IMG/VR virus record: IMGVR_UViG_3300048905_000094
Span: 1-22,158 of that record
Length of the DNA stretch: 22,158 nt
Direction: 5' to 3' (one strand)
Source of the DNA: a virus
Below the pieces are notes generated by a model. It was not told the origin of the DNA. It ran no database searches and saw only the letters and a list, made by a program, of their open reading frames with translations. A program made the position numbers and the translations under genes. This document shows, piece after piece, positions 12,071 to 18,594 of the stretch (position 1 is the first letter of the stretch; every line of letters begins with the position of its first letter).

Positions 12071-12737
12071 CGTGAAAACCTACGCCGCCACCAAACCGGT
12101 TGACCCGGAGGTTTACGACCTGACGCGCTTTGCACCGTTGTTCGACCAGATGCGCGACCGGAAGCGAATCAAGGTCACGATGCTGTCCATGGCGGCGGAG
12201 AATCAGCCGGGAAAGCGGGAGTGGTTCGTGGTCGAGACGAAGCATCGCCAAGAAAAAGCTGTTGAAGAGGCTCTTCACAAGGCGGGCGTGAAAGTTTTCT
12301 TGCCGCTCGAAAACGCCGGGCAGCAGGTCATTCGAGGCAAGGTTGTTGCGGACTACATGCGCCCGCTTCTGCCTGGGTATGTGCTGGTCAACATCGTCTA
12401 TTCGCCGGCTGCGGTGTGCGGTATCTGCGGTGTTGATGGGGTTGCTGGCTTCGTTGGCGGCATGATCTCGCCGCATCGTGTATCCGAAGAGGAAGTCTAT
12501 CGATTCAAGGCGTTCGATGAAGCGCCGGATCGCGAACACTGCAAGCAGTTCGGTCGCGGCGACGCCGTTCGCTTCACCTTTGGACCCTTCGTCAAACTGT
12601 CCGGCATTATCTGCAAGATGCGCAAGGGGCGCTCGTTTGGCGGCGAGCGTATGGCAACGGGTGCAGTCGTAAAGCTGGAGCTTTTCGGCAAGGTGCACCT
12701 TGTAGACGCCCCTCTTGCGTTCTTCGAAAAGTTGTGA
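12060..12737 (+). CDS. NusG-like phage antiterminator
   Basis: A 225-residue protein with a NusG N-terminal domain at residues about 53-150: REWFVVETKHRQEKAVEEALHK, then VKVFLPLE, the hallmark RPLLPGYVLVNI, and a GVAGFVGG block before VSEEEVYRFK. Residues about 163-225 look like a KOW domain (FGRGDAVRFTFGPFVKLSGIICKM). NusG and RfaH relatives ride on RNA polymerase and suppress pausing or termination. This is the last early gene and stands directly upstream of a structured leader with an intrinsic terminator and then the late genes, so a Q-like late antiterminator role is likely. The 50-residue N-terminal extension is not part of NusG. The first of two ATGs (12060) follows GAGGG and overlaps the preceding gene. 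Confidence 0.85.
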   Translation: MMHNVKTYAATKPVDPEVYDLTRFAPLFDQMRDRKRIKVTMLSMAAENQPGKREWFVVETKHRQEKAVEEALHKAGVKVFLPLENAGQQVIRGKVVADYMRPLLPGYVLVNIVYSPAAVCGICGVDGVAGFVGGMISPHRVSEEEVYRFKAFDEAPDREHCKQFGRGDAVRFTFGPFVKLSGIICKMRKGRSFGGERMATGAVVKLELFGKVHLVDAPLAFFEKL

Positions 12738-12739
12738 GA

Positions 12740-12945
12740 GTCAAAGGGCAGGATGATCTACCGTCCATGTGCAAGCGCGCCACCTTCGGGGAAGGCGAGC
12801 GGAGCGAAAAGCTTCCACGCTGTTTAGCCGGGTAGACCCTGCCTCGACCCTCTCGAATGAGAGCGGCGATTCAAGGCCGGTGCTACTGCATTGCCAAAAA
12901 TCTTCATCGTACCCAAGGCGGTCCAAACGGATCGCCTTTTCTCTT
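12740..12945 (+). ncRNA. Structured leader RNA before the late genes
   Basis: A non-coding stretch of about 200 bases with several compatible helices. GGCAGG (12747-12752) pairs with CCTGCC (12838-12843), and CTACC (12758-12762) with GGTAG (12831-12835), forming a closing stem. Inside it is CCTTC-GGG-GAAGG (12783-12795). After it come CTCTC-GAAT-GAGAG (12850-12863) and the terminator hairpin (12915-12940). This could be a short RNA like lambda 6S, with an antiterminator-loading element. No clear promoter was found at its 5' side, and transcription is not shown. Confidence 0.45.
12915..12940 (+). terminator. Intrinsic terminator upstream of late genes
   Basis: AAGGCGGTCC, loop AAAC, GGATCGCCTT: a 10-bp stem (one G-U pair) followed by further T bases, the standard rho-independent form. 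It lies between the NusG-like gene and the first structural gene in the direction of transcription, so late gene expression would require read-through or a downstream promoter. Confidence 0.75.
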
Positions 12946-12966
12946 GTCCGTAGGGTGGGCTTCCCA

Positions 12967-13536
12967 ATGACCGCGATATCCATGCAATGGGTTGACCGCA
13001 ACCTCTCAGAGTACGGCAAGCGCATTGGCGAGCTGAAAGAGCGCTTCCCGAAAGTCTTGCCGCGCATCGTCAATCAGGTGGGTGGCCGTGCCAAGACGGT
13101 TGTCATTCGCGAGCTGACCAAGCAAACCGGCCTGCCGCGTGCGACTATCGTCAAGGCGATTGGCAATCCAGCGGCGGCGCGACCGGGCAGGCTCTACTAC
13201 GAGATGGTAACGAAGGGCGGCAACATTCGCCTGAAGTATCTTCGGCCCAAGGAAACCCCGGCGGGCGTAGTGGCCAGGCCATTCGGCAAGCCGACGCTCT
13301 ATCCCGGCTCGTTCATGCGTGGCGCCTTGTTCCCTGATCGCAAGGATGTCCCTCACTTCAACGGGCATGTCTTCTACCGTCTGAACACTGCGGGCACGAC
13401 GATTACCTTTGCCCGCTCTGGCGTGTTCATCCCGCAGGAGATGACCAAGGGCGCAACGTCTGCCGCCTTCCATCGGGTCGCGGCACCGCTGCTCAAAGAG
13501 CGGGTCGAAGCCGCCTTGACCAAGCTCGTGCCCTGA
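12967..13536 (+). CDS. Minor tail protein Z-like protein (GPZ family)
   Basis: A 189-residue basic protein. The order of blocks resembles lambda gpZ: RIVNQVGGRAKTVVIRELTKQTGLPRATIVKAI (about 38-70), a middle beta region (GNIRLKYLRPKETPAGVVARPFGK), and a C-terminal helix LLKERVEAALTKLV. gpZ is a minor tail protein needed for correct tail-end assembly and DNA injection. Here it precedes the terminase genes rather than standing among tail genes. The ATG at 12967 is preceded by GGGTGGGC, a modest ribosome site, and lies 27 bases after the terminator. The frame is open further upstream, but that part lies in the structured leader. Family assignment is by resemblance and fairly good. Confidence 0.65.
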   Translation: MTAISMQWVDRNLSEYGKRIGELKERFPKVLPRIVNQVGGRAKTVVIRELTKQTGLPRATIVKAIGNPAAARPGRLYYEMVTKGGNIRLKYLRPKETPAGVVARPFGKPTLYPGSFMRGALFPDRKDVPHFNGHVFYRLNTAGTTITFARSGVFIPQEMTKGATSAAFHRVAAPLLKERVEAALTKLVP

Positions 13537-13662
13537 CGGGCCGGCCCTTCGACCCCTCGGCGACCGCCGCCCCGGCCCCCTCGGGTGGGTCCTTCCCCCA
13601 AAAGAGGACGATTAGCGGGTGCGCGCGACTGCGGGATTTCGCTCTGTGAAGAAAATTATAGG
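13537..13662 (+). other. GC-rich region upstream of terminase, candidate cos
   Basis: Just after the tail gene lie a perfect palindrome GGGCCGGCCC (13538-13547) and GGCGACCGCC (13559-13568), which shares the 7-mer GGCGACC with the lambda cos nicking site. The distance to the small terminase start (about 135-160 bases) is near that in lambda. The large terminase is of the lambda gpA family, many members of which cut cos sites. This is a positional guess, not proof. Confidence 0.35.
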
Positions 13663-13664
13663 GG

Positions 13665-13690
13665 GATTCCACCGCTCAATCGGTGGAATC
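13665..13690 (+). promoter_or_regulatory. Perfect 10-bp hairpin before the small terminase gene
   Basis: GATTCCACCG (13665-13674) and CGGTGGAATC (13681-13690) are exact complements around a CTCAAT loop. The stem ends 8 bases before the ATG at 13699; the ribosome site GGAATCAG follows directly. It could tune translation of the small terminase or be a terminase-binding (cosB/pac-like) DNA site. Confidence 0.65.
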
Positions 13691-13698
13691 GGAATCAG

Positions 13699-14433
13699 AT
13701 GGCAAAGAGCTATCCCGACGAACTCCGATTGCAGGTCATCGCCTACATTGACGAAGGCCATACGGTTCGCGAAGCCGCCGAGAAATTCAGCGTAAGCGCG
13801 AGTTTCGCGGCCAAAGCACACAAGAAACATGCGATTGCCGCCGAAACCACGATGTTTGCGCAGGCGGAAGCCGGCGCAGTCGAGCCGGAAGCCGCCAACG
13901 ACGGCGGAATGACTGCCTCTCAACTGGCGGATTTGTTGGGGGTGTCCAAGCGGGCGATCTCCGATTTTGTCGAGCGTGGAATCGTGGTGAAGACAGATCG
14001 GAATCGCTTCGACATGGTCGGGTCGGTCCAGCGCTATTGCGAGCACCTGCGGATGATGGCGGCGGGACGATCAGGCGACGGCTCCGATGCGCTAACTGCG
14101 GAACGCGCCCGACTGGCACGAGAGCAGGCCGACCAGACCGCATTGAAAAATGCGTCGCTTCGTCGTGAGCTGATCGCGATTGTTGATGTCCGCAATGAGT
14201 GGACCTCTCTAGGTCGCCGCATCCGAAACGGCATGTTGTCGGTGCCGTCGCGATGCCGCCAGAAGCTTCCGCACCTCACCACTTACGACGTTGACCTGAT
14301 CGACCGCGAAATACGGTCGGCGCTTACCGGGCTTGGTGACGAAGACGATGGCGACAGCACTGGCAATATTGCGGCGGGCGCTGTGGGACAGTCTGCTACC
14401 GCCTCCGAAGCTGCGGCTATCGGACTGGATTGA
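13699..14433 (+). CDS. Terminase small subunit (gpNu1-like)
   Basis: A 244-residue DNA-packaging recognition protein. Residues about 74-120 contain the gpNu1-type winged helix: MTASQLADLLGVSKRAISDFVERGIV, then KTDRNRFDMVGSVQRYCEHLR. Before it, residues 1-45 carry a second, transposase-like helix-turn-helix (SYPDELRLQVIAYIDEGHTVREAAEKFSVS), an extra module relative to lambda gpNu1. Residues about 130-165 (AERARLAREQADQTALKNASLRREL) are the usual dimerising helix. The C-terminus would contact the large subunit. I chose the ATG at 13699 with GGAATCAG upstream, because the open frame from 13585 runs through the hairpin. It overlaps the large terminase gene by about 86 bases. Confidence 0.85.
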   Translation: MAKSYPDELRLQVIAYIDEGHTVREAAEKFSVSASFAAKAHKKHAIAAETTMFAQAEAGAVEPEAANDGGMTASQLADLLGVSKRAISDFVERGIVVKTDRNRFDMVGSVQRYCEHLRMMAAGRSGDGSDALTAERARLAREQADQTALKNASLRRELIAIVDVRNEWTSLGRRIRNGMLSVPSRCRQKLPHLTTYDVDLIDREIRSALTGLGDEDDGDSTGNIAAGAVGQSATASEAAAIGLD

Positions 14434-16126
14434 AAAGAACGTTTATCTGCCTGAAGGCGTGTCATCGCTGACGGGCATGGTGCAGCTCTGGCCGCCGCAG
14501 ATTGAAATCGCTGATGCCATCGGCAGCACGGCAATCGAGCGCGTCACGCTGGTAAAACCGGTTCGTGTTGGCTTCACCACGTTGCTGACCAGCGCACTTG
14601 CAAGCTTCTGCGCAAACGACCCGTCGCCCATTCTGTCGCTCCTACCGACAGAGGCCGATTGCCGCGACTACATGGTTTCGGACGTTGAGCCGATCTTTGA
14701 TGCATCCCCCTCGCTTCGGGGGTTGTTGACCGGCGATGCCGACGAGGGCGGACGTAATACGCTTCTAGCTCGGCGCTTTCCGGGCGGTTTCCTCAAGGTC
14801 ATTGCTGCAAAGGCACCGCGAAACCTTCGTCGCCACAATGTCCGCATTCTCTTTATCGACGAAGCGGACGGCATGGATGCGACCAAGGAAGGCTCGCCGA
14901 TTTTGCTTGCCGAGCGCCGTACCCTTTCGTTCGCCGATCGCAAGATCGTTATGGGGTCTACCCCTGTCTACAAGGCGACTAGCTATGTGCTTCGCGCCTA
15001 TGAGCAATCGGACAAGCGGATTTATGAGCTGCCTTGCCCGGAGTGCGGACATTTCCATGAAATCACATGGGCCGATATCCAGTGGCCGGAAGGCGAGCCG
15101 GAGAAGGCTTACTATGTTTGCCCGGAATGCGGTTGCACCATTGATGAGCGGCACAAGCCGGGCATGGTTGCCGCCGGACGTTGGCGGGCATTGCGCCCGG
15201 AGATCAAGGATCATGCCGGCTTTCGGATGAATGCTCTGATTTCGCTTCTGCCGAACGCCTCCTGGGGGCGCTTGGCGCGGGAGTTTGTGTCCGTCAAGAA
15301 TGATCCGACGACGTTGCAAACGTTCGTCAACACGATCCTTGCCCAAGGATGGGAAGAGGAAAGCGACGAACTAGACGACATCGAGCTTGCCACGCGAGCC
15401 GAAGATTTCGGGCTTGAGGCCATCCCTGCGGAAGTCCTCATTATCACCGTCGGCGTTGACGTGCAGGATGATCGACTTGAGGCGACCTTTGTCGGATGGG
15501 ACAAGGCGGGCATTCCCTTCATTCTCGGGCATACCGTGATTTGGGGCCGCTATGACGATCATTCGACATGGGCGGAGTTGGACGTTGCCATATCGACCCG
15601 ATGGGATCACCCGTTAGGCGGCAAGATCAAGATCGATGCCGTTTGTATCGATAGTTCGGACGGCGAGACGATGGAGACGGTCTATCGTTTTGCGTTCCCT
15701 CGGTTCAATCGCCGCGTACTGGCGATCAAGGGAGCGGCGGGCAATCGGCCATGGATTGAGCGCTCTAAAACATCGGTAAAGGGCGGACGGCTTTTCATCG
15801 TTGGCGTTGACGGCATCAAGGGCAATATTTTTGGTCGGCTTGTTCGCCCGAAATCCATGCGCTTTTCGAAAGACCTGCCCGACGTTTGGTATGAACAGGT
15901 CACGGGCGAGCAGATGATTGTTCGCTATGTTCGCGGCCAAAGCACTCGCCAATTCGTCCCGGTTCCGGGTCGCCGCCATGAGGCACTTGACTGCACCGTC
16001 TATGCCTTCGCCGCCCGACAAATGGTCAATCCCAATTGGGCGCATCGGGAGGGCGAACTCTCCACGCCGCCGGAAGCGCCGGCAGCTTCACAAGCACAGA
16101 AAATTGCAAAATCGGAGTGGTTATAG
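14348..16126 (+). CDS. Terminase large subunit (gpA family)
   Basis: A 592-residue packaging motor and nuclease of the lambda gpA family. Visible parts: PPPKLRLSDWIEKNVYLPEGVS near the N-terminus; the atypical Walker A region VKPVRVGFTT (69-78), corresponding to KSARVGYSK of lambda; Walker B VRILFIDEADGM (166-176); two CPEC knuckles (230-233 and 258-261) making a zinc ribbon; and the nuclease core with GVDVQDDRLE (369-378), DAVCIDSSDG and the late RRHEALDCTVYA. Length is usual. It cuts concatemeric DNA and translocates it into proheads through the portal encoded two genes later. The ATG at 14348 is favoured over the in-frame TTG at 14333; both lie inside the small-subunit gene. Confidence 0.95.
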   Translation: MATALAILRRALWDSLLPPPKLRLSDWIEKNVYLPEGVSSLTGMVQLWPPQIEIADAIGSTAIERVTLVKPVRVGFTTLLTSALASFCANDPSPILSLLPTEADCRDYMVSDVEPIFDASPSLRGLLTGDADEGGRNTLLARRFPGGFLKVIAAKAPRNLRRHNVRILFIDEADGMDATKEGSPILLAERRTLSFADRKIVMGSTPVYKATSYVLRAYEQSDKRIYELPCPECGHFHEITWADIQWPEGEPEKAYYVCPECGCTIDERHKPGMVAAGRWRALRPEIKDHAGFRMNALISLLPNASWGRLAREFVSVKNDPTTLQTFVNTILAQGWEEESDELDDIELATRAEDFGLEAIPAEVLIITVGVDVQDDRLEATFVGWDKAGIPFILGHTVIWGRYDDHSTWAELDVAISTRWDHPLGGKIKIDAVCIDSSDGETMETVYRFAFPRFNRRVLAIKGAAGNRPWIERSKTSVKGGRLFIVGVDGIKGNIFGRLVRPKSMRFSKDLPDVWYEQVTGEQMIVRYVRGQSTRQFVPVPGRRHEALDCTVYAFAARQMVNPNWAHREGELSTPPEAPAASQAQKIAKSEWL

Positions 16127-16128
16127 CA

Positions 16129-16323
16129 ATGGCTACGACAGACGATCAAATTGCCGCCCTCGAAGACGCCATGGCAATGGGCGCAAGGAAAGTGATTTTC
16201 CATTCGGGCGGCACCCGCCGCGAGGTGGAATATCACTCGCTAAAAGAGATGCGGGAAGCGCTCGCGGCCATGAAGGCCAACCGCTCGACCCGCGCTCCCA
16301 TTATTCGCGCGGCGCTTGACTGA
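16129..16323 (+). CDS. gpW-like head-tail joining protein
   Basis: A 64-residue protein with the gpW pattern: an N-terminal helix (TTDDQIAALEDAMAMGARKV), a short beta hairpin (IFHSGGTRREVEYHS) and a second helix (LKEMREALAAMKAN). In lambda, gpW stabilises the DNA in the filled head and forms the platform for tail joining. Location between large terminase and portal is exactly that of lambda W. The start ATG is 2 bases after the terminase stop with GGAG further upstream; its stop overlaps the portal ATG by one base (TGATG). Confidence 0.85.
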   Translation: MATTDDQIAALEDAMAMGARKVIFHSGGTRREVEYHSLKEMREALAAMKANRSTRAPIIRAALD

Positions 16324-17861
16324 TGAGCGTTGCCAATCTCATTGACCGGACCATCGGCTATTTTGCGCCGGAAACTGGCCTTCGGCGTATCAAGAATCGC
16401 GCGGCGATGGACATCATGTCGCGCGGTTACGCCGCAGCCGAAACAAGCCGCCTGAAATCCGGCAGGCGTGCACGCTCGACATCGGCGGACGCGGAAATAT
16501 CCCGCGCGGGCCGCGCGCTTCGCGACCGCATGCGCGATATGGTGCGCAACAACCCTTACGCCGCAAATGCCATCGCGCAGCTTGTCGCCCACGCGGTCGG
16601 CGATGGCATCGTGCCACGGTCGAAAGACCCTGCGGTCAACAAGCTGTTTGACGAATGGAGCAAGGTTTGTGATGCAGATGGCGACCTTGATTTCCATGGC
16701 CAGATATCTCTTGCGGTGCGCGGCATGTTCGAGTCGGGTGACGGCTTGGTCCGCCGCCGCCGCCGCAGGCTTGAAGATGGCCTGCCGGTCCCGCTTCAAT
16801 TGCAGAACATTGAAACGGACCTGATTGACAGCACGAAAGAAGGTGTCCTTTCGGGTGGCGGGAAGGTCATTCAGGGTATCGAGTTCGATGCTATTGGCCG
16901 CAAGCGTGCCTATTGGATGTTTGGTTCGCATCCCGGCAACAGTTTCTTTGATCCGATGTCATCGGTCATATCGAAGCCGGTTCCGGTGTCCGAAATTGCC
17001 CATGTCTTCGAAAAGCAGCGAACGCAGGTTCGCGGTACACCCTGGGGTGTCCCGGCTTTGGATGATTTGGATGATCTCGCCAAATACGAGGAATCGGAAC
17101 TTGTTCGAAAGCGTCTCGAATCCTGCCTTGTCGGCGTGATGAGCGGTGGCGAAGAGCAAGACATGCTTGGAACGCCAGTTGACGAAGGTACGGGGAAGTC
17201 ACTTCAACCGGGCGTCTACAATGCCCGTGGAGAACGTGTCGAAAAATTCGAGCCGGGCACCTTCTACAATGCCGTGGGTGGTCGGCGTCTCGACTTTTCG
17301 CAGCCGGCATCAACCGGTGGCTATGACCCTTACAAGGTGTCGATGCTGCACACCATCGCGGCGGGCTGGCGGATGCCGTATTTCATTTTGACCGGCAGGT
17401 TGGACAAGGTGAATTACTCGTCCAGCAAGATCGGGATCGAAGCTTTCAAGCGGATCATCTCGGAACTGCAATGGAAGTTCATTATTCCGATGCTGTTGCA
17501 GCCCATTTGGGATTGGTTCTGTGAGGCGGCATATTTCGCCGGCTTGATTAAGTCGCCGAAAGTTCCGGTGAAATGGTCGCCGCCGCGCTTCTACTCGGCC
17601 GATCCTTTGAAGGACGTAAACGCGAAGATCAAAGAGGTTCGCGCCGGCTTCCGGTCGCATCCTTCCGTCATTGCGGAGTCCGGCGAAGATCCCGACGAAG
17701 TGATTGCGGAAATCGCGGCATTCCAGAAAAAGACAGACGGCCTCGGGCTTGTCTTCGATACCGACGCCCGCCGCGTTTCGCAGGCGGGCCAATTGCAACA
17801 GGGTTGGGATGACGACCCGCCCGACACGGCAGAAGAAGGCCAAGACGATGACGAGACTTGA
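16323..17861 (+). CDS. Portal protein, lambda family
   Basis: A 512-residue portal protein; twelve copies form the ring through which DNA enters the head. Lambda gpB-type features are RDRMRDMVRNNPYAANAIAQLV (about 67-88), the SHPGN motif, and HVFEKQRTQVRGTPWGVPALDDLDDLAKYEESEL (about 226-260). The C-terminus from about 480 is very acidic and disordered (DDDPPDTAEEGQDDDET). Length matches the family. It begins one base into the stop of the gpW-like gene and overlaps the protease gene by 14 bases, so the head genes are read as one message. Confidence 0.92.
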   Translation: MSVANLIDRTIGYFAPETGLRRIKNRAAMDIMSRGYAAAETSRLKSGRRARSTSADAEISRAGRALRDRMRDMVRNNPYAANAIAQLVAHAVGDGIVPRSKDPAVNKLFDEWSKVCDADGDLDFHGQISLAVRGMFESGDGLVRRRRRRLEDGLPVPLQLQNIETDLIDSTKEGVLSGGGKVIQGIEFDAIGRKRAYWMFGSHPGNSFFDPMSSVISKPVPVSEIAHVFEKQRTQVRGTPWGVPALDDLDDLAKYEESELVRKRLESCLVGVMSGGEEQDMLGTPVDEGTGKSLQPGVYNARGERVEKFEPGTFYNAVGGRRLDFSQPASTGGYDPYKVSMLHTIAAGWRMPYFILTGRLDKVNYSSSKIGIEAFKRIISELQWKFIIPMLLQPIWDWFCEAAYFAGLIKSPKVPVKWSPPRFYSADPLKDVNAKIKEVRAGFRSHPSVIAESGEDPDEVIAEIAAFQKKTDGLGLVFDTDARRVSQAGQLQQGWDDDPPDTAEEGQDDDET

Positions 17862-18495
17862 AGTGCGAAAGGCACCCGCCAGCCTGCCGATGCAGTTTCG
17901 CGGCGAGGCTCTTAACAGCTCCATCGACGCGGAAGCGCGCACGGTGACGCTGGCCTTTACGACGGGGGCGGCTGTCCGCCGGCTCCGTTATACGGGATGG
18001 GATAGTGCCGTGCCGTTTGACGAAATCCTAGTTGTCAGCGAGCGGGCGATTGACCTTTCGCGCATGAATGCCGGCGCTCCTGTTCTCGACAGTCATTCCC
18101 GTTGGTCCACATTTTCGCAGGTGGCAGTTGTGGACCGGGCTTGGGTCGAGGGCAGCGAGGGCATGTGCACGGTGCGTTTTCCAAAGCCGGGAATCGATGC
18201 TGCTGCCGACCGCATGTTCGGGCTGGTCTCAGACAAGATCATCAAGAATGTATCGGTTGGCTACTCCATCGACAAAATCCGCATTGAGGAAGCGCAGAAG
18301 AAGGGTGAAGTGGAAAAGATTTTCGTGGAGCGCTGGACGCCGAACGAGGTTTCCTTTGTGACCGTTCCCGCCGATCCCGGCGCGCAGGTCCGCTCAACCG
18401 AGACGACTTTTCCATTGCTGATAGGCGAGCCGGATAGTTATTTGATCCGCGCCACCCGCATGCGCATGGCCGAAGCCGCGCTTCGCCTGGCCTAA
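17848..18495 (+). CDS. Prohead protease
   Basis: A 215-residue serine protease of the HK97 prohead type (herpesvirus-assemblin-like fold). The likely catalytic His83 lies in PVLDSHSRW and Ser136 in IKNVSVGYS; NEVSFVTVPADPGAQVRS (about 166-183) is the family's closing motif. It would cleave scaffold or the N-terminal delta region of the capsid protein during maturation and then be lost. The frame is open from 17704, but the ATG at 17848, with GAAGG upstream, fits the family start (MTRLEVRKAP). In some related phages this domain is fused to the capsid protein; here a stop and about 100 bases separate them. Confidence 0.88.
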   Translation: MTRLEVRKAPASLPMQFRGEALNSSIDAEARTVTLAFTTGAAVRRLRYTGWDSAVPFDEILVVSERAIDLSRMNAGAPVLDSHSRWSTFSQVAVVDRAWVEGSEGMCTVRFPKPGIDAAADRMFGLVSDKIIKNVSVGYSIDKIRIEEAQKKGEVEKIFVERWTPNEVSFVTVPADPGAQVRSTETTFPLLIGEPDSYLIRATRMRMAEAALRLA

Positions 18496-18521
18496 TCCCA
18501 ATACTCGATTTCGAAGTTCGC

Positions 18522-18586
18522 CGCCTGCGCTCCACCGGGACGCAGGGCGACGGCGCTTGTTCTGCCCGGTACTCTTCATAAGGAAC
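18522..18586 (+). promoter_or_regulatory. Capsid gene leader: hairpin plus TTCATAAGGAAC
   Basis: After the protease stop, CGCCTGCG (18522-18529) pairs with CGCAGGGCG (18541-18549; one bulged G). It is followed by TTCATAAGGAAC (18575-18586), holding the ribosome site for the ATG at 18595. The same 12 bases and a comparable hairpin precede the DUF2190 gene. The pair may raise translation of the two most abundant head proteins or adjust mRNA decay. Confidence 0.55.
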
Positions 18587-18594
18587 CGCACGCC

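Noticed and set aside
12752-12826. 24-codon frame starting at 12752 as a leader peptide
   Set aside because: It lies in the structured leader, has a poorly spaced ribosome site, and shows no regulatory codon run.
13585-13698. Upstream GTG start for the small terminase
   Set aside because: The added residues run through the perfect hairpin and GC-rich packaging-like region, and the ATG at 13699 has a local ribosome site.
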